Part shown: positions 57,983 through 64,000 of the stretch, one piece after another
Layout of the letters: every line of letters begins with the position of its first letter
Numbering within the stretch: position 1 is the first letter of the stretch
Origin: an uncultured Marmoricola sp.
Lineage (GTDB): Bacteria; Actinomycetota; Actinomycetes; Propionibacteriales; Nocardioidaceae
Assembly: GCF_943913695.1 (NCBI RefSeq)
Contig: NZ_CALTZE010000002.1
Span: 4,797 to 68,796, forward strand
Direction of reading: 5' to 3'
DNA: 64,000 nt
Made by a program: the position numbers and the translations under genes
Notes under the pieces: generated by a model
Told to the model about the DNA's origin: nothing
The model's input: only the letters and a program-made list of their open reading frames with translations
The model's database searches: none

Positions 57983-59095
57983 ATGGAGCAGCTGAGCCGC
58001 GAGCAGGCGCGCCGGATCGCCGTGCGGGCCCAGCTGCTCGACCTGCCGCGGCCGAGCGACCTGCTCGGCGTCGTACGCCGGCTCACGCTCGTGCAGGTCG
58101 ACCTCACTGCCGCCGTGGCGCCGAGTGCGCAGCTGGTGCTGTGGTGCCGGTTGCCTGGCTTCGAGGTCGAGGAACTGGAGGCAGCCGTCGGTGACGGCTC
58201 GTTGGTGGAGCTCGCAGGCATGCTGCGCCCGGCGGAGGACATCGCGCTCTACCGCGCCGACATGGCGGCCTGGCACTCCTCGGACCCCCCGGAGCAGTGG
58301 ATGCGCGGGGCGCAGGACTGGGTCGAGCTCAACGACACGGCCCGGCTCGACATCCTCGAAGAGCTGCGCCGCGAGGGCCCGCTCCCCGCCCAGGCGCTGC
58401 CCGACACCTGCGAGGTGCCGTGGCGCTCGACGGGCTGGACCGAGGGCAAGAACGTGATGAAGATGCTCGAGATCATGGAGGCGCGCGGCGAGGTCGCCGT
58501 GGCCTCCCGGGACGGCCGCACCCGTCACTGGGACCTCTCCGAGCGGGTGTGGCCCGACGACCCGGAGGCTGCTCCCCCGGCGCTGGAGGCGCAGGCCGAA
58601 CGCGACCGACGGCGCCTGGCCTCGCTCGGGATCGCCCGCGCACGCGCTCCCAAGACGCCCAACGAGCCCGACGGCGTCGGCCCGGCCGGGACCACGGTCG
58701 AGGTCCAGGGCGTGCGCGGCACCTGGCAGGTCGACCTTGACCAGCTCGAGCACGTCGACGACCCGTGGCAGGGCCGCACCGTTCTGCTCTCCCCCCTCGA
58801 CCGCCTGGTCTTCGACCGCAAGCGGCTCGCGGAGCTGCTCGGCTTCGACTACCAGCTGGAGATGTACAAGCCCGCCGCGAAGCGAAGGTGGGGCTACTGG
58901 GCCATGCCGGTGCTCCACGGCGACCGCCTGGTGGGCAAGCTCGACGCCACCGCCGACCGCCGCGGCGGCGCGCTGCGTCTGGCAGCGCTGCACGAGGACG
59001 AGCCCCTCGACGACGCCGTCCGCGGTGAGGTCGAGTCCGAGGTCCATCAGCTCGCCGACCACCTCGGTCTCGAGCTCGTCGACGAGAGTCCGTAG
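57983..59095 (+). CDS. winged-helix DNA-binding protein of the HTH_42 (AlkX/AlkZ-like) family
   Basis: A 370-residue protein of the family that includes the interstrand-crosslink glycosylase AlkZ/YcaQ. Seen: LSREQARRIAVRAQLLDLPRP at the start, RLTLVQVDLTAAVAPSAQLVLWCRLPGF, EIMEARGEVAVASRDGRTRHW (winged helix), LLSPLDRLVFDRKRLAELLGFDYQLEMYKPAAKRRWGYWAMPVL and GDRLVGKLDATADRRGG. The stretch LVQVD replaces the QxQ catalytic motif of AlkZ, so activity as a DNA glycosylase is not certain. TAGCGT precedes the ATG by 7 bases. Confidence 0.86.
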   Translation: MEQLSREQARRIAVRAQLLDLPRPSDLLGVVRRLTLVQVDLTAAVAPSAQLVLWCRLPGFEVEELEAAVGDGSLVELAGMLRPAEDIALYRADMAAWHSSDPPEQWMRGAQDWVELNDTARLDILEELRREGPLPAQALPDTCEVPWRSTGWTEGKNVMKMLEIMEARGEVAVASRDGRTRHWDLSERVWPDDPEAAPPALEAQAERDRRRLASLGIARARAPKTPNEPDGVGPAGTTVEVQGVRGTWQVDLDQLEHVDDPWQGRTVLLSPLDRLVFDRKRLAELLGFDYQLEMYKPAAKRRWGYWAMPVLHGDRLVGKLDATADRRGGALRLAALHEDEPLDDAVRGEVESEVHQLADHLGLELVDESP

Positions 59096-59098
59096 CCT
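59093..59098 (+). promoter_or_regulatory. -10 element TAGCCT of the chromate transporter gene
   Basis: TAGCCT starts at the stop codon of the previous gene and ends 6 bases before the GTG at 59105. Confidence 0.5.
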
Positions 59099-59104
59099 CG
59101 GGCG

Positions 59105-60442
59105 GTGCCCTCCCCCGGCCCGTCCCCGGTCTCGCTGCGCGAGGCGACGCGCACCTGGTTCGCGATCTCCTGGCAGACCTTCGGCGGCACCGCCGGCCAC
59201 ATCGCCGTGCTGCACCGCACGCTGGTCGAGGAGAAGCGCTGGATCGGACAGCAGCGCTTCCTCTTCGCGCTGAGCTACTGCACCCTGCTCCCCGGCCCGG
59301 AGGCGCAGCAGCTGGCGACGTACGTCGGCTGGTTGCTGCACGGCCTGCGGGGCGCCCTGGTCGCGGGCGTCCTCTTCGTGCTGCCCGGAGCCGCGTGCCT
59401 GCTGGTGCTCTCGGCGCTCTATGTCGCCTACGACGACACCCCGGCCGTCGACGCGCTCTTCGCCGGGATCGCTCCCGTCGTCGTGGCGATCGTGGTGCAG
59501 GCCATGCTGCGGCTGGCCCGCACCAGCCTCCCGAGCGCCGGACTGGTCGCCATCGCCGTGGTCTCCTTCGTCGTCCTGACGGCGACGACCGTGCCGTTTC
59601 CCCTCGTGATCGCCGCGGCCGCGCTTGCCGGCTGGCTGCTCGCCCGTCGGGTCCCAGCGCCACCACTCGCCCCGCAGGCGCCAGGACCTGCTCCGCTGAT
59701 CTCCGACGACGCGCTCCACCACGCACAGCCGCAGGCCCGGCGCTCGCTGCTCGTGCTGGTGGTCGGTGTGGTCGTGTGGGTGCTGCCGGTCGCTGCCGCC
59801 GCGCTGCTGCTCGGGCCGCGCAGCACCCTCGTCGACCAGGGCGTCTTCTTCGGTGGCACCGCCCTCGTGACCTTCGGAGGCGCCTACGCCGTGCTGGCTT
59901 TCGTCGCGCAGCACGCCGTGACGACCTATGGCTGGCTGGCGCCCGGCGAGATGGTGCGCGGCCTGGCGCTGGCCGAGAGCACGCCCGGTCCGGTCGTGCT
60001 GGTGGTGCAGTTCGTCGCCTTCGTCGGCGCCTACCGAGCGCCCGGCGACCTCGACCCCTGGGTCGCGGGCGTGCTGGCGTCGGTGCTGGTCGTCTGGGTG
60101 AGCTTCGTGCCGAGCTTCGTCTTCATCCTGCTGGGGGCGCCGTATGTCGAGCGCCTGCGGCAGCGTGCCGGCCTCCGGGCAGCCCTCAGCGGGATCACGG
60201 CGGCCGTCGTGGGCGTCATCGGCAGCCTCGCGGTCTACTTCGCCGTGCACACCCTGTTCACCGACACCGTGGTCGTCGGGCGTGGCCCGCTGCACCTGGA
60301 GCTGCCGGTGCCGGGCAGCATCTCCCCCGCCGCGCTGGCGATCGCGCTGGTGGCGGGCGCGCTCGTCGCGCGCGGCTGGGGAGTGCTGCGCCTGCTGCTG
60401 CTCGGGGCGGTCACCGGTGTGGTGCTCGCCCTGCTGGCCTGA
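59105..60442 (+). CDS. chrA: chromate transporter ChrA, long (two-domain) form
   Basis: A 445-residue membrane protein of the CHR family, which exports chromate or related oxyanions. It has two homologous halves: FAISWQTFGGTAGHIAVLHRT near residue 20 and FGGAYAVLAFVAQHAVTTYGWL near residue 255, then GLALAESTPGPVVLVVQFVAFVGAYR. The first half carries ALSYCTLLPGPEAQQLATYVGW. About ten membrane segments. GTG start is fixed by TAGCCT. Sulfate competition or chromate resistance is expected but not shown. Confidence 0.93.
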   Translation: MPSPGPSPVSLREATRTWFAISWQTFGGTAGHIAVLHRTLVEEKRWIGQQRFLFALSYCTLLPGPEAQQLATYVGWLLHGLRGALVAGVLFVLPGAACLLVLSALYVAYDDTPAVDALFAGIAPVVVAIVVQAMLRLARTSLPSAGLVAIAVVSFVVLTATTVPFPLVIAAAALAGWLLARRVPAPPLAPQAPGPAPLISDDALHHAQPQARRSLLVLVVGVVVWVLPVAAAALLLGPRSTLVDQGVFFGGTALVTFGGAYAVLAFVAQHAVTTYGWLAPGEMVRGLALAESTPGPVVLVVQFVAFVGAYRAPGDLDPWVAGVLASVLVVWVSFVPSFVFILLGAPYVERLRQRAGLRAALSGITAAVVGVIGSLAVYFAVHTLFTDTVVVGRGPLHLELPVPGSISPAALAIALVAGALVARGWGVLRLLLLGAVTGVVLALLA

Positions 60443-60452
60443 CCCGTCAGGC
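60437..60452. terminator. perfect palindrome spanning both stop codons
   Basis: GCCTGAC-CC-GTCAGGC between the convergent chrA and fdhA genes contains both stop codons (TGA on each strand), one in each arm. With only a 2-base loop it may act as a bidirectional terminator or may be the consequence of compact arrangement. Confidence 0.5.
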
Positions 60453-61658
60453 GACCATGCCGTGGGGGTCGATGACGTACTTCGTCGCAGCGCCCGCGTC
60501 GAACTCCTGGTAGCCGCGCGGGGCGTCGTCGAGGCTGATCGTCTGGGCGTTGACCGCCTTGGCGATGTGTGCCCGGTCGGCCAGGATCATGTTCATCAGC
60601 TTGCGGTTGTACTGCTTGACCGGGCACTGGCCGGTGACGAAGACGTGCGACTTCGCCCAGCCGAGGCCGAGGCGCACGCCGATCTGGCCGATCTTGGCGT
60701 TCTCGTCGACGCCGCCCGGGTCGCCGGTGACGTAGAGGCCCGGGATGCCGAGCGAGGCGCCGGCGCGGGTGATGTCCATGATGTCGTTGAGCACCGTGGC
60801 GGGTGCCTCCCCGGCGTCCTTGCCGTGGCCACGGGCCTCGAAGCCGACCGCGTCGACCGAGGCGTCGACCTCGGGCTCGCCCACCACCTGCTCGATCATG
60901 TCGACCAGCTTGGCGCCGCTGGAGAGGTCAACGGTCTCGCAGCCGAAACTGCGCGCCTGCGCCAGCCGTTCCGCGACCATGTCGCCGACGATCACGACGC
61001 TGGCGCCCAGCAGCTGCGCGGAGTACGCCGCCGCGAGGCCCACCGGCCCCGCGCCCGCGACGTACACCGTCGAGCCGGTCGTGACGCCGGCCGTGACGGC
61101 ACCGTGGTAGCCGGTGGGGAAGATGTCGCTGAGCATCGTCAGGTCGAGGATCTTCTCCAGGGCAGCGTCGCGGTCGGGAAACTTCAGCAGGTTGAAGTCG
61201 GCGAAGGGCACCATGACGTATTCCGCCTGGCCGCCGAGCCAGCCGCCCATGTCGACGTAGCCGTACGCCGCTCCGGCGCGCGCCGGGTTGACGTTGAGAC
61301 AGATGCCGGTCTTGCCCTCGTTGCACATGCGGCAGCGGCCGCAGGCGATGTTGAAGGGCACCGAGCAGATGTCGCCCTCCTTGACGAAGAGCACGTCGTC
61401 GCCGACCTCGACCACCTCACCGGTGATCTCGTGACCGAGGGTCTGCCCCTCGGGGGCGGTGGTGCGACCGCGCACCATGTGCTGGTCGCTGCCGCAGATG
61501 TTGGTGGTGACCAGCTTGAGGATCACGGCGTGCGGGGCGGCACGCTTGATGCCGAGGCCCTGCGCGACCTCCTGGGGGATCTCCAGCGTCGGGTAGTCGA
61601 CGCTCTCGACGGCGACCTCCCCGGGCCCCTTGTAGACGACGACGCGATTTCCGGACAT
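60447..61658 (-). CDS. fdhA: glutathione-independent formaldehyde dehydrogenase (Zn-dependent)
   Basis: A 403-residue zinc alcohol dehydrogenase family enzyme, close to the 399-residue Pseudomonas putida protein that oxidises formaldehyde with NAD+ without added glutathione. Catalytic zinc ligands are Cys55 (NICGSDQH) and His76-Glu77 (GHEITGEVVEVG); structural zinc is held by Cys106, 109, 112 and 120 (CGRCRMCNEGKTGIC). The NAD site is VYVAGAGPVGLAAAYSAQLLGA. DAVGFEARGHG follows. GGAGGGAG precedes the ATG. Two hairpins lie between it and the upstream PAS-ANTAR gene. Confidence 0.94.
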   Translation of the reverse strand: MSGNRVVVYKGPGEVAVESVDYPTLEIPQEVAQGLGIKRAAPHAVILKLVTTNICGSDQHMVRGRTTAPEGQTLGHEITGEVVEVGDDVLFVKEGDICSVPFNIACGRCRMCNEGKTGICLNVNPARAGAAYGYVDMGGWLGGQAEYVMVPFADFNLLKFPDRDAALEKILDLTMLSDIFPTGYHGAVTAGVTTGSTVYVAGAGPVGLAAAYSAQLLGASVVIVGDMVAERLAQARSFGCETVDLSSGAKLVDMIEQVVGEPEVDASVDAVGFEARGHGKDAGEAPATVLNDIMDITRAGASLGIPGLYVTGDPGGVDENAKIGQIGVRLGLGWAKSHVFVTGQCPVKQYNRKLMNMILADRAHIAKAVNAQTISLDDAPRGYQEFDAGAATKYVIDPHGMVA

Positions 61659-61674
61659 GTGTGTCTCCCTCCGC

Positions 61675-61720
61675 CCCGGGCACCCCGGGACACTCCGCGG
61701 GCGCCGCCGTGATCGGCGCC
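61675..61720 (-). promoter_or_regulatory. tandem hairpins in the fdhA leader
   Basis: GGCGCCG-N7-CGGCGCC at 61700-61720 and CCCGGG-CAC-CCCGGG at 61675-61689 follow one another between the PAS-ANTAR stop and the fdhA ribosome binding site. The first may terminate the upstream transcript; together they look like an attenuator. The loops (7 and 3 bases) do not fit the six-base ANTAR-RNA loop rule. Confidence 0.45.
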
Positions 61721-61768
61721 ACACCCTGAGGTCGACCCAAGCACCCGGCTCCAAAGGGGGCAAGGAGC

Positions 61769-62422
61769 TCAGGTGGCGATGCGGTCCACGCCGGGCGGCA
61801 GGTCGTCGTGACCGCCGACGATCTTGCGGGCCACGCCCTCGAGCAGCTCCATCAGCGGCACCGTGCCGCCGCGCGGCCCCGAGGCCATCGCCCGGCTGAC
61901 GTGCTCGGCGAGCACGTTGAGCTTGACGTTGTGCATGTTGGACTGCTGGCGCAGGATCGCGAAGGCGGTGACCTCGTCGATGCGGTAGGTCACCATGAGC
62001 GCGCCCTTGACCTGCTCGATGGCCCGGCGGTGGCGCGTGGCCGCGTCGACCGCGGCGCGCATCGCCAGCCGGACCTCCCCGGTCACGTCGGTGGAGAAGG
62101 CCCGGAAGACCGAGGGCCGGCCCTCCTCGTCGAAGAGGGTGTCGCCGACGAGCGCGTAGACACGGTGGCCCTGGGGGGTGTCGAGGGTGAACTGCCCGGC
62201 GATCGACCCGCCCTCGGCGATCACGCCCTCGATCATCGCGGAGAGCGACTCGCGCTCCCCCTCCGACGGCATCCGCGCGAGGAAGTGCTCGACGCCGTCG
62301 GGCGCCGAGGGCGTGCCGGTGAGGGTCAGCAGCTCCTCGGACCACCACCACTTACCGGTGGCGTGCGTGTAGCTCCATCGCCCGAACTGCGCAGCAGACT
62401 CGGGCTTGTCGGTGGGGGTCAC
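61769..62422 (-). CDS. PAS-ANTAR domain RNA-binding regulator
   Basis: A 217-residue protein with a PAS domain in the first 125 residues (FGRWSYTHATGKWWWSEELLTLTG, then RAFSTDVTGEVRLAM) and a C-terminal ANTAR domain (HRRAIEQVKGALMVTYRIDE, VTAFAILRQQSNMHNVKLNVLAEHV). ANTAR proteins bind paired hairpins in mRNA and prevent termination. The GTG at 62422 has AAAGG 12 bases before it. Its position just upstream of fdhA, with two hairpins between them, suggests that it controls that gene. Confidence 0.88.
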   Translation of the reverse strand: MTPTDKPESAAQFGRWSYTHATGKWWWSEELLTLTGTPSAPDGVEHFLARMPSEGERESLSAMIEGVIAEGGSIAGQFTLDTPQGHRVYALVGDTLFDEEGRPSVFRAFSTDVTGEVRLAMRAAVDAATRHRRAIEQVKGALMVTYRIDEVTAFAILRQQSNMHNVKLNVLAEHVSRAMASGPRGGTVPLMELLEGVARKIVGGHDDLPPGVDRIAT

Positions 62423-62533
62423 GTCGTGCGGGTGCCTTTCGAGCAGAATTCGAGGGGGAGGCCACTCTGCCGGACCGCGAGCCGAGACTCGCATGTCAGT
62501 CTGCCCAATCCTGCGCGGGAGTCAAAGTCGCGC

Positions 62534-62611
62534 TCAGCGGCGCCGCATCAGCATCCGCACGAGCACCACCACGACCACCACGACCAGCACGATGACGATG
62601 ATCCGACCCAC
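62534..62611 (-). CDS. predicted 25-residue single-pass membrane microprotein
   Basis: On the minus strand a frame from GTG (62611) to TGA reads VGRIIVIVLVVVVVVVL and then RMLMRRR: one membrane helix of 16-17 residues and a basic tail, which would place the C-terminus inside. GGAG lies 6 bases before the GTG. The other strand reads as a histidine-rich peptide but has no start signal. Support is only compositional. Confidence 0.4.
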   Translation of the reverse strand: MGRIIVIVLVVVVVVVLVRMLMRRR

Positions 62612-62682
62612 GGCGAGCTCCGATCTCCACGACTCGTGGGCCGCTCCGACGGCGCCCCACGAGTCCCGAGACTACGCCGGGC

Positions 62683-63258
62683 TCAGGCGGGCGCGACGCC
62701 GATCAGCGACAACGACGGCATCGGCAGCGTGGTGGCGACCCGCAGCACTCCCTCGGCGTCGGCGCGCAGCTCCCGGGGCGGGGCGAGGTGCTCGAGCCGG
62801 TCGGCCTCGTGCAGCTCTCGCCACTGGTGCTCCTCGGGCCAGGCCTGGTCGGGCTCGCGCATGCCCTCCCAGGTCGCGGCCAGGTTGGAGTGCTCGGCGT
62901 CGACGCGCTCCTCGGTGACGACGTACGTCGCTCCCGGCGCCAGGCCGGTGACCTCGAGGTCGACGGCGCGGTCGAGCGGCGCGTGGCCAGCCGCCTTCGA
63001 CTGGTCGAGCGTGGCGTTCCACACCAGCACGCCGACCGAGCCGTCGCGCTGCGCGGCCGCGACGGCCTCGACCAGCGCGCCCGCGCCGTCGCCGGCGTAG
63101 TCGACCGAGAGCCGCTCGTCACCCAGGCGCTCGAGCATCGCCAGGGCCCACCAGCGCGGCTTGCGCAGCTCGCCGACGGTGCGCAGCCCGAAGCCGCCGC
63201 GCAGCAGCGCCGGTGGTCGTCCGAGCTCCTCGAAGTGGTCGGAGACGACCCAGTAGGA
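62683..63258 (-). pseudogene. GH39 (beta-xylosidase-like) glycosidase, 3' fragment only
   Basis: On the minus strand a frame reads SYWVVSDHFEELGRPP, then HGGFGL-like RGGFGLRTVGELRKPRWWALAMLERL, and later VTGLAPGATYVVTEERVDAEHSN and LPMPSLSLIGVAPA. This is the end of the barrel and the C-terminal beta domain of GH39 xylosidases, about 190 of some 500 residues. The N-terminal part with both catalytic glutamates is missing. Its frame is entered at about 63250-63270 directly from a LacI-type repressor gene in another phase, so the joint is a deletion scar. Confidence 0.8.
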
Positions 63259-63826
63259 CCCCGCCGAACTCGGACGCGGGGTCGCCCACGAAGGCGACCT
63301 GCCGGGCGCCGGTGTCGAGCACGTGGTGGGCCAGGGCCCGGGCCCCCTCGAGGTTGTGGGCGCGCACGCTGTCGACGTCGGCCATCGGGGGCCGGGCCAC
63401 CAGCACCACGGGCGTGCCGCGGGAGCCCGTGGACGCGACCGTCTCGTCGCTGACGGTCTGGCCGAGGACCACCAGCCCGTCGCAGCGCTCGGCCATCGCC
63501 GCGACCGCGGCGTCGGCGTCCTCCCGGCCGGCGGTCGAGAGGATCAGCACCGAGCGACCCAGCTCCCCCGCGACCGCCGCGTAGCCCAGCACGACCTCGG
63601 CGAAGTAGGGGCCCGACAGGTCCGGGAAGACGATGCCGTTGGCGGCGTGGCGGCGCTCGGCGAGCTGACGGCCGAGGTGGCTCGGCACGTAGTGCAGCCG
63701 GGAGGCGACCTGGTGCACCCGCTCGCGGGTCTCGGGGCGGACGCTCCCCGGGTCGCGCATGGCGCGCGAGACCGTCGCGATGCTCACGCCCGCCTCGCGG
63801 GCGACGTCGCGGATCGTGGCACGCAC
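63259..63826 (-). pseudogene. LacI family repressor, 5' fragment only
   Basis: The first 189 codons of a LacI-type repressor from a GTG at 63826: helix-turn-helix IRDVAREAGVSIATVSRAM, hinge YVPSHLGRQLAERRHAANGI, and the first part of the ligand domain up to HVLDTGARQVAFVGDPASE. A whole protein has about 340 residues. After the break the LacI frame runs on without homology to a stop at 63119, while the other frame is GH39 sequence. The perfect operator at 63861-63874 upstream is still intact. Confidence 0.8.
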
Positions 63827-63860
63827 TCGGCCTTCTCGGCGTTGGGTTGTCACCGGTTTC

Positions 63861-63874
63861 TGTAACCGGTTACA
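63861..63874. promoter_or_regulatory. LacI-family palindromic operator
   Basis: TGTAACCGGTTACA is a perfect 14-base palindrome with a central CG, the classical LacI/GalR half-site form. It lies 35 bases before the LacI-fragment start and 65 bases before the divergent gene at 63939, so it served one or both. Confidence 0.75.
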
Positions 63875-63938
63875 TGCCATGTCTGTGGCGTGCGTCATGT
63901 GTCGAGCCCTCACCCCGCTCTGGTTACGATCCCTCCCG

Positions 63939-64000
63939 ATGACTTCCCCCGCACCGTGGCGCCGCGCCCTCCCGGGCCCCACGCCCTCCCCAGGTCAGAC
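63939..64000 (+). CDS. start of an unidentified gene running out of the window
   Basis: An ATG at 63939 opens a frame MTSPAPWRRALPGPTPSPGQ to the window end. TACGAT at 63925-63930 stands 8 bases before it. It is divergent from the LacI fragment and shares its operator, so a sugar transporter or glycosidase gene is possible, but 20 residues cannot identify it. Confidence 0.45.
   Translation, partial: MTSPAPWRRALPGPTPSPGQ

Noticed and set aside
61675..61720. Canonical ANTAR target RNA before fdhA
   Set aside because: The two hairpins are present but their loops are 7 and 3 bases, not the six-base loops with fixed A and G described for ANTAR RNAs; kept only as a speculative finding.
61808..63100. 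Long plus-strand open frame with a histidine-rich stretch (about 62550-62610)
   Set aside because: It lies opposite the PAS-ANTAR gene and the GH39 fragment; the histidines are the reverse reading of a valine-rich membrane helix.

Overview
The window is a contiguous stretch of high-GC, gene-dense chromosome from an actinobacterium, most likely in or near the Nocardioidaceae. The basis is the RbpA homologue, polyprenol-phosphate mannose synthase, FxsA, the HelY-type helicase after TatC, frequent GTG starts, ATGA/GTGA start-stop overlaps, and a fused pcaL gene. The genus is inferred from gene style and not tested. No rRNA, tRNA, CRISPR array, insertion sequence or prophage was seen.

Layout. 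1-4320: end of tatC, a lipid kinase and a large RNA helicase, then an intergenic cluster of palindromic repeats and a strong terminator. 4813-13380: exonuclease and Lrp/AsnC regulator (divergent), a VOC protein, a GAF sensor regulator divergent from a flavin monooxygenase, phosphatidylcholine-synthase-like enzyme, topoisomerase IB and an MFS exporter. 13370-20704: radical-SAM aminomutase, Ppm synthase, FxsA, rbpA behind a SigR-type promoter, a UMF1 transporter with a phosphodiesterase, and two small nucleic-acid-type proteins. 20751-25286: a helix-turn-helix/MurA fusion divergent from a TerC gene that carries a yybP-ykoY (Mn2+) riboswitch, then a PhoD phosphatase. 25296-36433: small proteins, aldo/keto reductase, MetX-like enzyme, a hybrid GAF-PAS-receiver protein, thioesterase, hydrolase, and a UvrA-like ATPase coupled to a methyltransferase. 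36444-47091: heterodimeric ABC exporter, CAP-domain secreted protein, a two-component system and a 1078-residue secreted repeat protein. 48026-54308: a vapBC toxin-antitoxin pair, then the protocatechuate branch of the beta-ketoadipate pathway (pcaH-pcaG-pcaB-pcaL-pobA, all overlapping) with a divergent IclR regulator. 54465-62611: single enzymes, chromate transporter, formaldehyde dehydrogenase and a PAS-ANTAR protein. 62683-63826: a deletion scar in which the first half of a LacI repressor runs directly into the last third of a GH39 glycosidase.

Genes that work together: pobA makes protocatechuate from 4-hydroxybenzoate; PcaGH, PcaB and PcaL carry it to beta-ketoadipate, so only the final CoA steps are missing here. 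The histidine kinase and response regulator overlap by 13 bases, and the two ABC half-transporters overlap by 4.

The most general signal is promoter architecture: some 26 genes have a hexamer YAnnnT ending 6-8 bases before the chosen start codon, the arrangement expected of leaderless transcripts. Several operators overlap these -10 hexamers or the matching -35. The most unusual single loci are the HTH-MurA fusion with its AT-rich palindromic operator, the LacI/GH39 scar, and a 22-23 bp periodic direct repeat before a small membrane protein gene.
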